A program made the position numbers and the translations under genes. DNA of 64,000 bases from Orobanche coerulescens (Eukaryota > Streptophyta > Magnoliopsida > Lamiales > Orobanchaceae): positions 54,715,501 through 54,779,500 of the forward strand of contig CM065804.1 in the NCBI GenBank assembly GCA_033398695.1. The letters are read 5' to 3'. Below the pieces are notes generated by a model, which ran no database searches, was not told the DNA's origin, and worked only from the letters and a program-made list of their open reading frames with translations. Shown one piece after another: positions 33,586 to 44,300 of the stretch (the first letter of the stretch is position 1; every line of letters starts with the position of its first letter).

Positions 33586-34253
33586 TTGTGTAGGGATGCT
33601 AAGTTTGATTTTACCGAGAAATGTTTGGTTGGTTTTAATGCTTTGAAAGAAAAGTTGACTTCCGCACCTATTATTGTTGCACCCGATTGGTCTTTACCAT
33701 TTGAAGTTATGTGCGATGCGTATGACTTTGCTATTGGTGCCGCTTTGGGGCAAAGAGTGAATAAATTTTTTCATGTAATTTATTATGCTAGCAAAAAACT
33801 CGATGAAGCTCAAGCCAATTATACCACCACCGAAAAAGAGTTTCTAGCTGTTGTATTTTCTTTGGACAAGTTTCGATCCTATTTGGTTGGTTCGAAAGTA
33901 ATTGTGCATACGGATCATGCTGCATTGAAATATTTGTTAAAAAATCCGATGCCAAGCCAAGATTGATTCGGTGGGTTCTTTTGTTGCAAGAATTTGATTT
34001 GGAGTTTAAATATAAAAAGGGTTCTGAAAACGTAGTTGCCGACCATTTATCTATATTAACCGAGGGAGATAATTTTAAGCTCGATAGCTCTTTGCCTATT
34101 GTTGAGACTTTCCTTGACGAACAATTATTCGATGTGACTAAGACGCCTTGGTATGACGATATTGTTAATTATGTTGTTAGTAGTGTTTTGCAGCCTGACT
34201 TGACCTTTCAAGGGAAGAAGAGGTTTATTTACATGTGCAGGCATTACTTTTGA
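33586..34253 (+). pseudogene. pol: Athila RNase H domain and linker to integrase
   Basis: RNase H would degrade the RNA strand of the hybrid. APDWSLPFEVMCDAYDFAIG carries the first Asp, [11 protein letters not shown] and [13 protein letters not shown] the Glu region, and [11 protein letters not shown] a later Asp. A one-base change of frame at about 33963 joins [20 protein letters not shown], the RNase H end. The linker FLDEQLFDV leads to the integrase. A stop at 34251 separates it from the next frame. Confidence 0.85.
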
Positions 34254-34274
34254 GATGAGCCTTACTTATTCAAG

Positions 34275-34811
34275 TTGGGGCCTGATCAGATATTCCGATG
34301 TTGCGTCCCGGAGGAAGAGCACGAGAGCATCTTGTCATTTTGCCATGACTTGCACTGTGGGGGACATTTTAGCGCAAAGAAAACAGCGCACAAGGTCCTT
34401 CAATCTGGATTCTACTGGCCGACATTATATAAGGACGCTTATTCCTACTGCAAGAGTTGCGATCGTTGTCAACGAACGGGGAACATAAGCAAAAAAAATG
34501 AGATGCCACTGACGAACACTCTACTAGTGGAACTTTTCGATGTTTGGGGAGTTGACTTCATGGGCCCTTTTCCACCTTCCCTTGGTTTTGAATATATTTT
34601 AGTTGCTGTGGATTACGTGGGTGAAAGCAATTCCAAGGAGGATGAGCATATGCATGAAGCGGGTGGCTCAAATCCTCAAAATGAGCCGGAAATGCGTTCT
34701 GAGGCACCTCCCGCGGATCTCAGCGCATTCTTTGATTTTTATTTGTTTTTGGTTTGCGTGATTTTTTTTTCTTTTTTAGGTTTCTTTTCTTTATTTTCTT
34801 TTCTTGCGTGA
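34275..34811 (+). pseudogene. pol: Athila integrase, catalytic core deleted
   Basis: The zinc-binding HHCC domain is clear: HDLHCGGHFSAKKTA and CKSCDRCQRTGNI. The first catalytic Asp is in the context DVWGVDFMGPFP near 34545-34570. The frame then jumps at about 34615, after LVAVDYV, to an unrelated Glu/Asn-rich stretch (GESNSKEDEHMHE). It ends in a hydrophobic tail translated from T-rich DNA. The second Asp and the Glu of the D,D35E triad are missing, so this is an internal deletion and not a functional protein. Confidence 0.8.
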
Positions 34812-34974
34812 TGTAGTAGTTGAATTGGAATAACCTTGTTAACTGTTGGGTATATGGATGATTAATCATGTTTTTACTTGACTCGTGGAGTTTTATAAAT
34901 CTACTTGATCTTTTAACCTTGCGTGTGAATGTATAGTTTTGGTTACTTAATTTGATGTGTAAGGAATGAGTGTG
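34812..34974 (+). other. Athila 3' non-coding region, left piece
   Basis: T-rich DNA follows the truncated integrase and ends where element D begins. I see no gene or repeat in it. It is assigned to Athila only by position. Confidence 0.5.
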
Positions 34975-37522
34975 TGTAATACCCAAGATTTTTGTTATTC
35001 GACTGGGAGATCGATAGCGCACGCTATGCGATTTATAGCGCGCTAATGTGCAGTAGTTAGCGCACACTACGGCAGGGTAGCGCACGCTAACTGGTAGTTC
35101 TTGGGCAGTCCAGAAGCCACTGGACTGGTATTGGGACTCGTTAGTGCATGCTATTACTTAGCGATTAGCACACGCTAACTGTGTTGTTGGGCAGAACATT
35201 GATTCATAGCGCACGCTGATTTGGGGTAATTAGAGCACGCTAAGATGTCCAGTATATAAACTGGACAGTAGATTACTTCTCTCATTTCCCACTTCCTTCT
35301 CTCCTCTCCGCGGGTGTGAGCCAAGGGCGACTAGGGTTCGTGGTATGGGCCAATTTTGTTCCATCCCAAGGTGTTTTGGAGCATCCTAGGTGATTATAAC
35401 ATCATCTAATCCATTTTTCTTCGTCGGATCGAGGTATTTTTCTTGATTCCCCTAGAGTTGACTTTTTGGAGATTTGTTCTTGATTTCGTATTCAATTCGA
35501 TTTTGATGGATCGATTGGTGTTAATTGATGTTGTTAAACATGTTCTATGGATTGTATATCCATATCTCCGACTCGTTCGGACGGATTGATGTTTTTAGTG
35601 TTCTTGAGGAACTGTAAATATTTAATGTTCGATTAAATGTTCATATGAGTTTCCCTTCGGTTGTTGAGGGCAATTTCCATTGTTATTAGTCTTGTTTATC
35701 GTTGTGATCGTGATTTCATTGTTTCTTGGGGAAGTTGTAGGTATTCGAGGCTTCCGGTCGAGCCGTGTTCGTCGGAATTATCGGTATCGATTGTCGAGGC
35801 AAGTATCTTTCCCATACCTTTCGTATTTTGTAGATGTGATAACTGGTAATGGACTATGTATGTTATTTGAGTAGTCTTGACGAATGTTCAAAAAGGATTG
35901 ATAAAATCCCTTTAATGACTTTCTTTCAAAAACGCTCAAGTACTTTACAAGCGAGTGAGTTCTACGGATATGTGCATTATGTATGCAAATTGATATGTAT
36001 TGCCTTCGTGTTATGTGATTATAAAAGCCCTTTTCCCTTGTTAAGGGTTGTATGTTCGAATCTGTATTCGTTTGATGAGTGCAAACTGTTGTGTTAATAA
36101 TGGTTATCGACCCCTTGGTAAAAGGTGGTATTTTTTGGTATTGTTCGAGAGGTATATCTCCTCATAGTATGTGATCATTTGTAAGTGATGTTCTACCGGT
36201 TAGGGTTCGTTGAGACCTTCGGGATCCGTCCTTGATAGTACGGGTCGAGTTTTACCATAGGGTTATCCAAACTGGGTATGTCTCGAGGAGACTCCGAGGT
36301 TCATGCTTGCTAGCACGATGCCAGGATAACTTATGGGCGTATATTTGGATATGTTGCATACTCGTCATGGATTATCCAAAACGGGTACATCATTGCGAGG
36401 ATTCGAGGTTCGTGCTTGCTAGCACGATGCCCGGATAACTATGAGTGTATGTTATATGTCCGTTGTGGAATTCTAGTGATTGAGTTGTTGTTTGACGGTT
36501 GTCATGATGTTGTGTGTTAACCACTCAGGTATGGAACTTCGAGTCCTCTGAGGGATCGTAGCTTATAATGCGAATCCACGTTTAATCATGAGGTATGGAT
36601 ATTCTGGTTGCTTACCATTGGTTTATTCACTCGGGTATGCACGAAGAAGCTCCGAGGTTCATGCTTGTTAGCATGGGACGAGAATAGCCTTTGGGTGTAT
36701 GATTGATATGGATGTTTAGGTCGTGGACCCCGTAATTTACGGTTATGATTGATGCGGATTTTTGGATCGTGGACCCCGTAATTTATTGACGGATTATTAA
36801 TTTGGGAAAACAAACCTTTGGGTTGTGACCCTAAAGAGGAATTTTGTAAAGATGAGGATTCCTAAATCCTAAATGTATTTTTCTGAAAACTCCCGAGATC
36901 TTTAAAATGCTTTGCAAGTCGTTTACTTGTTTTATTACTACCTTTCAAGGCTTTGGACTATCCCTTTCGAAGTACACATCTCGGGCAGACTTTCGCTGTG
37001 TTTTTATTCGGTGATTATTTAAATTACTATATTCTTGGAATATGATGTATATGGTTCGTAATTTCATTTTATACTTATACTAGCAAAATAGTAGAATTTT
37101 GCTAATCCCCGAGTAATCGGGGGTGGATGTCTGTATTGCATTCAGGTACATACAGATTCTTGGGGAGCAAAACCATGGGATTGGTACGAAGGATGATGGA
37201 AGATAAATGATACTAATCACATGAGGGCCAGTATTGGGTATTCGACATGGTCGAATTGTATTATTCTTTCCACTGCATTGTTCCCCCGTCTTATGGGAGT
37301 GATGCAAGTATTTTGACCCATGTGCGGGTATGAGTTTCTTGAAAGAGTTGTATATGGTGTTCACATTGTATGCATTGATGAAAGACCAAATCGGTCTATT
37401 GTTTCGTTATTTAGCCATTTCGACATGTATTGTGTTGTTGTAATTTCTGTATTTAGCCTGTTAGATCCTCACGGAGAGGGTCTGCGGCGCTGTAATATTC
37501 CAGAGTGGCTTGGGGTGTTACA
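34975..37522 (+). repeat. Chromovirus D 5' LTR (2548 bp)
   Basis: The palindrome array at about 35015-35245 (including TAGCGCACGCTA-type sites) ends 10 bp before the TATA box at 35253. Degenerate repeats of about 110-125 bp, marked by GAGGTTCRTGCTTGCTAGCA, lie at 36240-36720. Two GTCGTGGACCCCGTAATTTA blocks follow. The open frames here (for example 35849-36097) show no protein family. Confidence 0.8.
35253..35260 (+). promoter_or_regulatory. TATA box of D LTR
   Basis: TATATAAA is 10 bp after the last palindrome-like site (35231-35242). The sequence around it (GTCCAGTATATAAACTGGAC) is itself an inverted repeat centred on the box. Confidence 0.65.
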
Positions 37523-38435
37523 GAATATGGTATCAGAGCTTAGGTTGTGGAAACCTAGGCTGCGGGTCAAGTCGAGTATTGTTGAGTCTGGTCTTTGTCG
37601 AACATATCGTCTGAGTTGTTGGCCGTGATTAGTATCGTGATACAGCCATCATCTTCGTGCGACCTGTGGATGTAAGTCTCCAATTTTATGTGTATTGTCT
37701 ATGTTTCAGGACTCTGTTTGCATGCGTGTCATGGAGATTAAATTCGTATTTGATACTTGTGGTATATTACGTGTGTAATGAACTAGATGTATCGGTGGAT
37801 TTGACACCGAGTGGTGTAGTATGATGTGAAAACCTGAAACATTAATGTGTTTCGATAGGTATATTGGTATTAGAGTTGATTGATAACTCATATAGATGGT
37901 TTCGACATGTGTTTGAGAGTCAATTGTGATTGATTAATTGTTGTTATTACAACCAATGTGTTCCTATTAGTAAATATACCCGTTGTGTGCGTGTTTGAAA
38001 ATGATTTCCTAAAATATCTTAGACCTGAGTGTATTGTGGAAAATCAGTTTTCGAAAATGTTTTGACGATGCGGTCAAATGGCGGCCTGTTGTGGAATTTG
38101 AAAAGTGATATGAACTTAGGCAAGCCAGCCTTGTATTTTAAATGAAACCTTTCAATGGCATTTGAGAATTGTGTTTTGAAGTGTCTTGAGATATTTTGAG
38201 AAATGTTTCCGTCGTTAATCTCTTGTCGTGTTTAAAGAGGTTTTGGAAATGATTTTTACTTATCGGTTTTATTTTACAATAACTCGAATATACGATTTTA
38301 AAAATCTTTCACACTATCAAAAAATTTATTTTAAATCAAAAATGTGATTTTTACCTTTCAAAAATAAATAGAGAAAGAAGAAAATTTTTGCTTAATTTAA
38401 ACTCTGAATTCGAATTTGAAAAATTTTCTAAATGG
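37523..38435 (+). other. Leader of D
   Basis: This is non-coding and homologous to the A leader (18719-19005 and 7880-8240, reversed). The primer site is at 37528-37539. A conserved TGTAAGT splice-donor-like block is at 37671-37677. No convincing acceptor or gag start was found. Confidence 0.65.
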
Positions 38436-38846
38436 AGTGGGTTAGCACATGTTAATCGCATTTATATTGTGCATTCTAAATGGATTTATCGCTTAAAGCG
38501 ACATGATAGAGTTGGAATTAAAGTGATTGCTTGTGAGACCGAATGATTTGATTTATTATCATGTTATCATTCTCGTTGGAGAACTATAGTTGTATGCATG
38601 CATGTTCTGATGACATGGTTTGGTTTACTCATGGTTTCCATGAGGTTATCCCGACGTGATTGTGAATCCGTGGGAATGAATAGTACGAGTTTAGAGCCTG
38701 CTTGCTTAAGGTTATAGAGCCTTATTATTCTCACTATCACCTATTATTATGTTTGGTTGCTTTTTTTGCAGCCTTTTATTTCTCGCAAGCCCTCTTGTTA
38801 ATAACCAAGAGCCCGATTGTTTACATCCTAATGTGGGGGTGGGTTT
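38436..38846 (+). other. Unassigned segment, possibly Athila 3' region
   Basis: No gene is seen. It ends with ATGTGGGGGTGGGTT, a G-rich tract similar to those between pol and the 3' LTR of Athila/Tat elements, so it may be the Athila continuation beyond D. Element E interrupts it at GGGTT (38842-38846). Confidence 0.35.
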
Positions 38847-41111
38847 GTAATATCCGTACTTTCTATTTTTAGTAATTTCTATTTTTGGAGTATGTTCATT
38901 TCATACGAATCGCTTGTCACTGTTTTGGAATTCGGAACCTATTTTGTTCTTGGAGTTTTTCCGTTTGGACGAGTTTCGAGTATGTTTTTACGTAATTTTA
39001 TCTTGAATTATATCTTGCCGCATGTACGTTCGATTCTCGTAAAACTCGTGCGTTTTCGTTGTTTCTTGGTTTGCACAAGTTCGTATGGTTGAGTTAGTCG
39101 TGTTGAGACTTTCGGTTTGTTAATCCAACGTCGTATCGTGATTTTCGGGCACTTGGGCCATTTTTGTAATTTCCTATAAGTTTAGGGAATTTCACTTTCT
39201 TTGTCGCATTACGGACTCTCCGATGGTCGGAATTGTATTTTCTTTCAACGGTTAGCTCCATCGTCTTGAATATTCTGTGTTTATGTTTCTGGATTCTGGC
39301 CTTGCTTTGCATTTCGATTTTCGTACTGTCTACAGCAGTGTACTGATCTGAGCAGTACTGGGCTGCTGCGTGAGTAGCGCACGCTACTCCTTGATTCCTT
39401 ACATGTGCTATCGTTGTGTGGTTAGCGTACGCTAACTTGGAGTTTGTAGCGTGCGCTAACGATTTCAGCGTACTGGGCAGTGGGGGTTCTGAATTCATAT
39501 CCTGTACACTGATCACCAGGTAGCGTGCGCTAAGGCTTCAGTAGCATACGATATCGGGTAGTACTTAGCGCGCGCTAAACATGTCTAGCACACGCTAGCG
39601 ATGTCGGGCTGCTTCTGGACTGGTTGCGACCCCCGTTAGGACGCGCTATGTTTTGATGGTTAGCATGCGCTAACTATGTATTATATATATGGGACAGCAA
39701 CAGTCAGTGTCGTCATTTTTTCCGTCCTCACACCTTCTCTTCGGCTTTGGGCGATTCAAGACGATAGATAGACCCGATTTCGACCAATATTATCATCTTC
39801 TAACATTCCTGCATTTCTTGAGCGAATTCATCAAGTTTTTAACATCTCCCGCCACCCGAATCAAGGTAAGAATTCATAAAACCCTTGTTTTGAGATTTTG
39901 GGGGAAATTTTGGGGGTTTCTTGCGATTTAAACCTTTTCAATCCGATTCGTCATAGGTTATTACTAGACTTCAATTGTATTCTTGTATTCCTTCATGGTT
40001 CTTGAGGATTTGTGGATTTAAACTCCGATTTTTCCATTGTTCGTCACTTATACTCGACGATACCCTAGTAATGTTCGACGAATTGTTCCAGCGGGTAGAA
40101 CTAGGATGTATTCCTACGTTTTTCACAATATTGAGATTGTTTGTATACTGTTATTATGTTAGGAATGGATTTGTGAAGATTTTTCGGACCAGAACCTATT
40201 CTTTCGTCGTTTCCTTCGCTTCACCTTATTCAAGGCAAGTACTTGTATTACATTTCATTATGTGTGTACGGTTTTGATGCGAATGATGTAAATTGTGTTA
40301 TTGCATGGATGTGTTATCGTTCTTCCACCCGGGGATGGCATGTGTGGCCTTTGGGGGCCGATACTAATGGGTACGGCCACGGAAGTGGACTTGGGTGTGT
40401 GTGTTGATGTTCTTCCATCCGGGGATGGTTCGACGGGACCTCTGGGGGCCGATACTAATGGGTACGGCCGCGGAAGTGGTTTCTCACCGGGGGACGGTCC
40501 GACGGGGCCTCTGGGGGTCGATACTAATGGGTACGGCCGCGGGATACCAAGCATGGATAGTTGTGATGTGGAAAACTTGTGGATATACTGTTTTTGGTGT
40601 TATCATGATATTCCGGAATATTGCTTTCAAATATTTTCTCTCAAATGAATTGCTTGTGTCGAATCTTGTATGTATATAATGTAGTGTAATTGTGTACTTG
40701 CACTAGCTATTCGAATGTTAACCCCTTAAATGGGGGAAATGCATTTTATGCATTTTAGGTACTGGTCGAGCCGAGGAGCTGGCACGGGATATGCACGCAA
40801 AGGATGGTCCAGCATGATGATGAGGCTCGAGTCATGTTTTATGTTTTACTTTTGCATTTACCTTGAAGTTGGAATTAGACTGAATGCTTTATAAATTGGT
40901 TCAAGTCCCCTGCGTAGGCAATGGATTCAGATGGATTTATACTTTTCGATGTTTGGTTAAGATGTTTTAGTCGAGGCTACGGCCCTATTCTACGATGATG
41001 ATTGTGTCTTTTGGGTTTTTTGTATTCGGATTGTGTGTCGTGTGTTAGTCTGGTAAACCTCATGAGGGGTCTACGGCGTGGAATGTCCCATTTGTGATTT
41101 GGGATGTTACA
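38847..41111 (+). repeat. Chromovirus E 5' LTR
   Basis: The palindrome array at 39375-39672 includes TAGCGCACGCTA (39375), TAGCGTACGCTA (39423), TAGCGTGCGCTA (39447, 39521) and the 14-bp palindrome TTAGCGCGCGCTAA (39565-39578). A TATA box follows at 39682. A GC-rich three-unit repeat (40320-40545; shared core GATACTAATGGGTACGGCC) lies further on. Conserved open frames at 40295-40648 and on the minus strand at 39094-39516 are present in both LTRs but resemble no protein. Confidence 0.93.
39375..39672. promoter_or_regulatory. Palindrome array and promoter of E LTR
   Basis: About nine sites of the TTAGCGyrCGCTAA type occur in 300 bp. The last (TAGCATGCGCTA, 39661-39672) is nine bases before TATATATAT (39682-39690). 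The array is repeated in the 3' LTR at about 46557-46854. Function is unknown; the layout suggests transcription-factor binding or a silencing target. Confidence 0.75.
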
Positions 41112-41115
41112 TTAA

Positions 41116-41128
41116 TGGTATCAGAGCC
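41116..41128 (+). other. Primer-binding site of E (initiator tRNA-Met)
   Basis: TGGTATCAGAGCC is a perfect Met-type site four bases past the LTR end. Confidence 0.92.
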
Positions 41129-41243
41129 TTAGGTTTTGAATGCCTAGGCTGTCGGTTAATTTTGGGTCTGTCAGTTATGTCGTTAGAGTCAGTCGTTGAG
41201 CCTAATATCATCGTGCTACCGTCTTTCCGTGCGAACCGTGGCT

Positions 41244-41369
41244 GTAAGTCTCCTCGAACACTTATATTCCTGTAATTTATACCTTATGCTGTTTGTAAAT
41301 TGTGAATTGTCATACCAACCTTGTAATTTGTGAATCTTTCTGATCTTGTTCTTTTCATATTTTCTTCAG
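41244..41369 (+). other. Candidate leader intron of E
   Basis: A donor GTAAGT at 41244 and an acceptor TTCTTCAG ending at 41369 define 126 bp, with the gag ATG at 41371. The interval is T-rich before the acceptor. Position and donor context agree with element C. Confidence 0.4.
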
Positions 41370-41370
41370 T

Positions 41371-44300
41371 ATGTTGAGAGGTCGCGGTAGACCAGCTAGG
41401 GGGCGCGTCCGCGGCCATGGTCGTAGTGCTAATAACGAGGAAAGCTCACTTTCTCAGTCCTCTGCGGATTCGGCTTCTCATTCAGTGCCGTCGGGTAATA
41501 ACACCGACGCCGGGGCTACTGCCGTACTTTATCAGTTGGTAGCCCAACACACTCAGATAGCTCATGGTGGATGCCAAAATCTGCCCCCGACTCCAGAGGA
41601 CGAAGCTAGTAAATGGCTTCAGAAAGTAACTAAGATGCACCCCCCTCGTTTCACTAGTTCTTCTGACTCCCTCGGTTGGGAGAATTGGCTCTTTCAGTTG
41701 AGCAGGATTTTTGACGCCGTGGCTTGTCCCGATGACAGGAGGGTACATATTGCTCAGTACCTCCTCGATAAGGAAGCTGCGGAATGGTGGGAGGCTGTGG
41801 CGCCCAGAGATCGCCAGGCAACTTGGGAGGAATTCAAGGCTGCTATTGAAGTAGAATATTGTCCACCGCCAGTCAAGGAGTGCAGGATTGTGGAATTCTT
41901 TACTGCTACACCTCAGGATGTGCCGATTTCTCAGGCCATCATCACTTATAATCAGTAGTTAGGATTCGTGAAAGATCAGGTGAGGATCGAGGCCGACAAG
42001 AACCGCTATTTCAATATGCGCATGAAGCCGCATATCAGGCAGAGTATGGCACCGCTCATGTGTGCCACCTTGAAGGAGTATCAAGATCGCGCCCTAGCGA
42101 TCGAGATGGCTGTTCTGGAATCAGAGTCGGTTTCCGAGGCTAAGAAGCAGAAATCTACCGGCAGTTTTTCGGCCGGTAAAGGTGGGCGGTTTTCGAGGTC
42201 GCAATCTACGTCGGCATCTGGAAAGAGATCATTTTATCAGGCTGGAGGATCTCAGAGTAACTGTTCGGTCCAGTCTCCTACACCTGGTGGTAGAGTTTGT
42301 TTTAATTGTAGTCAGCACGAGCATGTGAGGAAAGATTGTCCGTTTCCGTTGGTTACTTGCTTTACTTGCGGACAGACCGGGCATTGAGCAGTTCATTGCG
42401 AGCGGGCTTCCAGGACCACCAGGGCTCCGATTGCCACTGCCGTTCAGCAGGAGCACAGTATTGATCAGAAGACTCCAGTTACTCATGTTCCTCAGAGTTC
42501 GGGCCGGGGTCAGCCGGACCACCGAGCTGCATCTAGTTCGGGCTCAGTCCACCCTCGGTTATATCAGATGAGGCGCACGGAGGAGACAGACGTTCCGGGG
42601 GCGTCAGGTACCACTCAGATCCTTTCTCATCCAGTTTCGGTGCTTTTCGATTCGGGTGCTACTCATTCTTTTATTGCTTCGGATTGTGTGTGTCGTATTG
42701 GTATTGACTGCTTGTATGAGTGCGAACCGTTCGTAGTGGGTACGCCTAGCAGGGATCGTATGGTTGGGGACCGAGAAGTTAGGGATTGCCCAGTGAGGAT
42801 CGGGAGCCGAGATTGGTCCTCGAACCTCATTGTTATAGATCTTAAGGGTGAGGATTTGATCCTCGGGGATGATTGGTTGGATCGTTATGGTGCTATCATG
42901 AATTATCGGACTCGCACCATCTCGATAGTGGCTGAGGACGGCACCGAGCATACTCTTGTCGGTTGTAAACCGGGTAGATCGGGAAGTGTGATTAGTGCCT
43001 TGAAGGCGATGAAACTTCTGAATCAGGGTTGTGTCGGCTATTGGTGTTACGCTCTGCAGGCGGAGGATGGCGGAGTCGACATGTCGTCGATTCTAGTTGT
43101 CAGTGAGTACCCCGACGTATTTCCAGATGACTTGCCGGGATTACCACCACAGCGAGAGGTTGAGTTTCCTATTGATCTTGAGCCAAATGCGGCTCCCGTT
43201 TCTCGAGCATCATACCGTATGGCACTGTCGGAGATGTTAGAATTGAAGAAACAGTTAGGGGAATTGTTAGATAAATGGTATATTCGACCGAGCGCATCGC
43301 CTTGAGGTGCGCTCGTACTTTTTGTTAAGAAGAAGGATGGATCGCTTTGTTTATGCATCGACTACCGAGAATTTAACAAGTTGACCATCAAAAACAAGTA
43401 CCCTTTGCCCAAGATCGACGACTTGTTTGATCAGATTCAGGGAGCGACAGTCTTTTCGAAGATTGATTTACGATAGGGCTACTACCAGTTGAGGATTCGG
43501 GACAGCGATATACCGAAAGCTGCCTTTCGGACGAGATATGTCCATTACGAGTTTGTGGTTATGCCTTTAGGGCTAACCAATGCCCCAGCAGTGCTCATGC
43601 AGTTAATGAACAAAGTTTTTATCGAATATCTGGACAAATTCGTAGTCGTCTTTATCGACGACATCCTTATCTATTCCCGGAGTCGAGAGGAGCATGTTTT
43701 ACATCTCCGGATTGTGTTGGACACTTTGAGAACTGAGAAGTTGTACGCGAAGTTCTCTAAGTGTGAGTTTTGGCTCAAGGAAGTGATGTTCCTCGGGCAC
43801 GTGATTTCAGCGGAGGGAGTTCAGGTAGATCCACATAAGATAGAGGCGGTGATGGCATGGGAACCGCCCAAGAATGTGAAGGAAGTGAGAAGTTTTCTGG
43901 GACTTGCAGGCTATTATCATAGATTCGTTGAGGGATTTTCTAAGATCGCTAGACCGCTCACTTAGTTACTCCAGAAAACTCAGAAGTTCGAGTGGACCGC
44001 TGACAGACAGGATAGTTTTGACGAGTTGAAGAGACGATTGACTACCGCACCCATTTTAGCATTGCCTCAGGGGAACTAGGATTTTGTGGTGTATAGTGAT
44101 GTCTCGGGGCTCGGGCTCGGATGTGTTTTGATGCAGAGAGATATGGTTATTGCTTATGCATCCCGCCAGTTGAAACCTTATGAGGTAAATTATCCCACGC
44201 ACGATTTGGAGTTAGCTGCGGTTGTCTTCGCCTTAAAGATCTGGAGGCATTATCTCTATGGGTCGTCGTGTAAGATTTTTACGGATCACAAGAGTTTGAA

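Larger units (their letters stand above)
603..34974 (+). mobile_element. Athila-type Ty3/gypsy retrotransposon, interrupted
   Basis: The element starts with a 1646-bp LTR and has a tRNA-Asp-type primer site, gag (2481-3849), and then gag end plus protease, RT, RNase H and a truncated integrase (31342-34811). The gap 3850-31336 is a nested chromovirus flanked by the perfect duplication GCTGC (3845-3849 and 31337-31341), so both halves belong to one copy. After 34974 element D is inserted. Part of the Athila 3' region may continue at 38436-38846, where a G-rich tract occurs, but I could not find its 3' LTR. All reading frames are broken. Confidence 0.85.
34975..38435 (+). mobile_element. Chromovirus D: 5' LTR and leader of an A-family element
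   Basis: The LTR (34975-37522) starts TGTAATACCC and ends GGGGTGTTACA. A primer site TGGTATCAGAGC (37528-37539) follows, then a leader homologous to that of A up to about 38435. No gag, pol or 3' LTR follows, so the 3' part is lost or D was always a short derivative. The exact right edge and target duplication could not be set. Confidence 0.7.

Noticed and set aside
34720..35085. Lys-rich minus-strand frame at the Athila/D junction
   Set aside because: It reads T-rich DNA antisense and crosses the D insertion point.
39094..39516. 140-codon minus-strand frame in E LTR, repeated at 46276-46698
   Set aside because: Same length in both LTRs because they are duplicates; it reads through the palindrome array antisense and resembles no protein.
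40295..40648. Gly-rich 117-codon frame in E LTR, repeated at 47477-47830
   Set aside because: It is a translation of the three-unit GC-rich repeat in the LTR.
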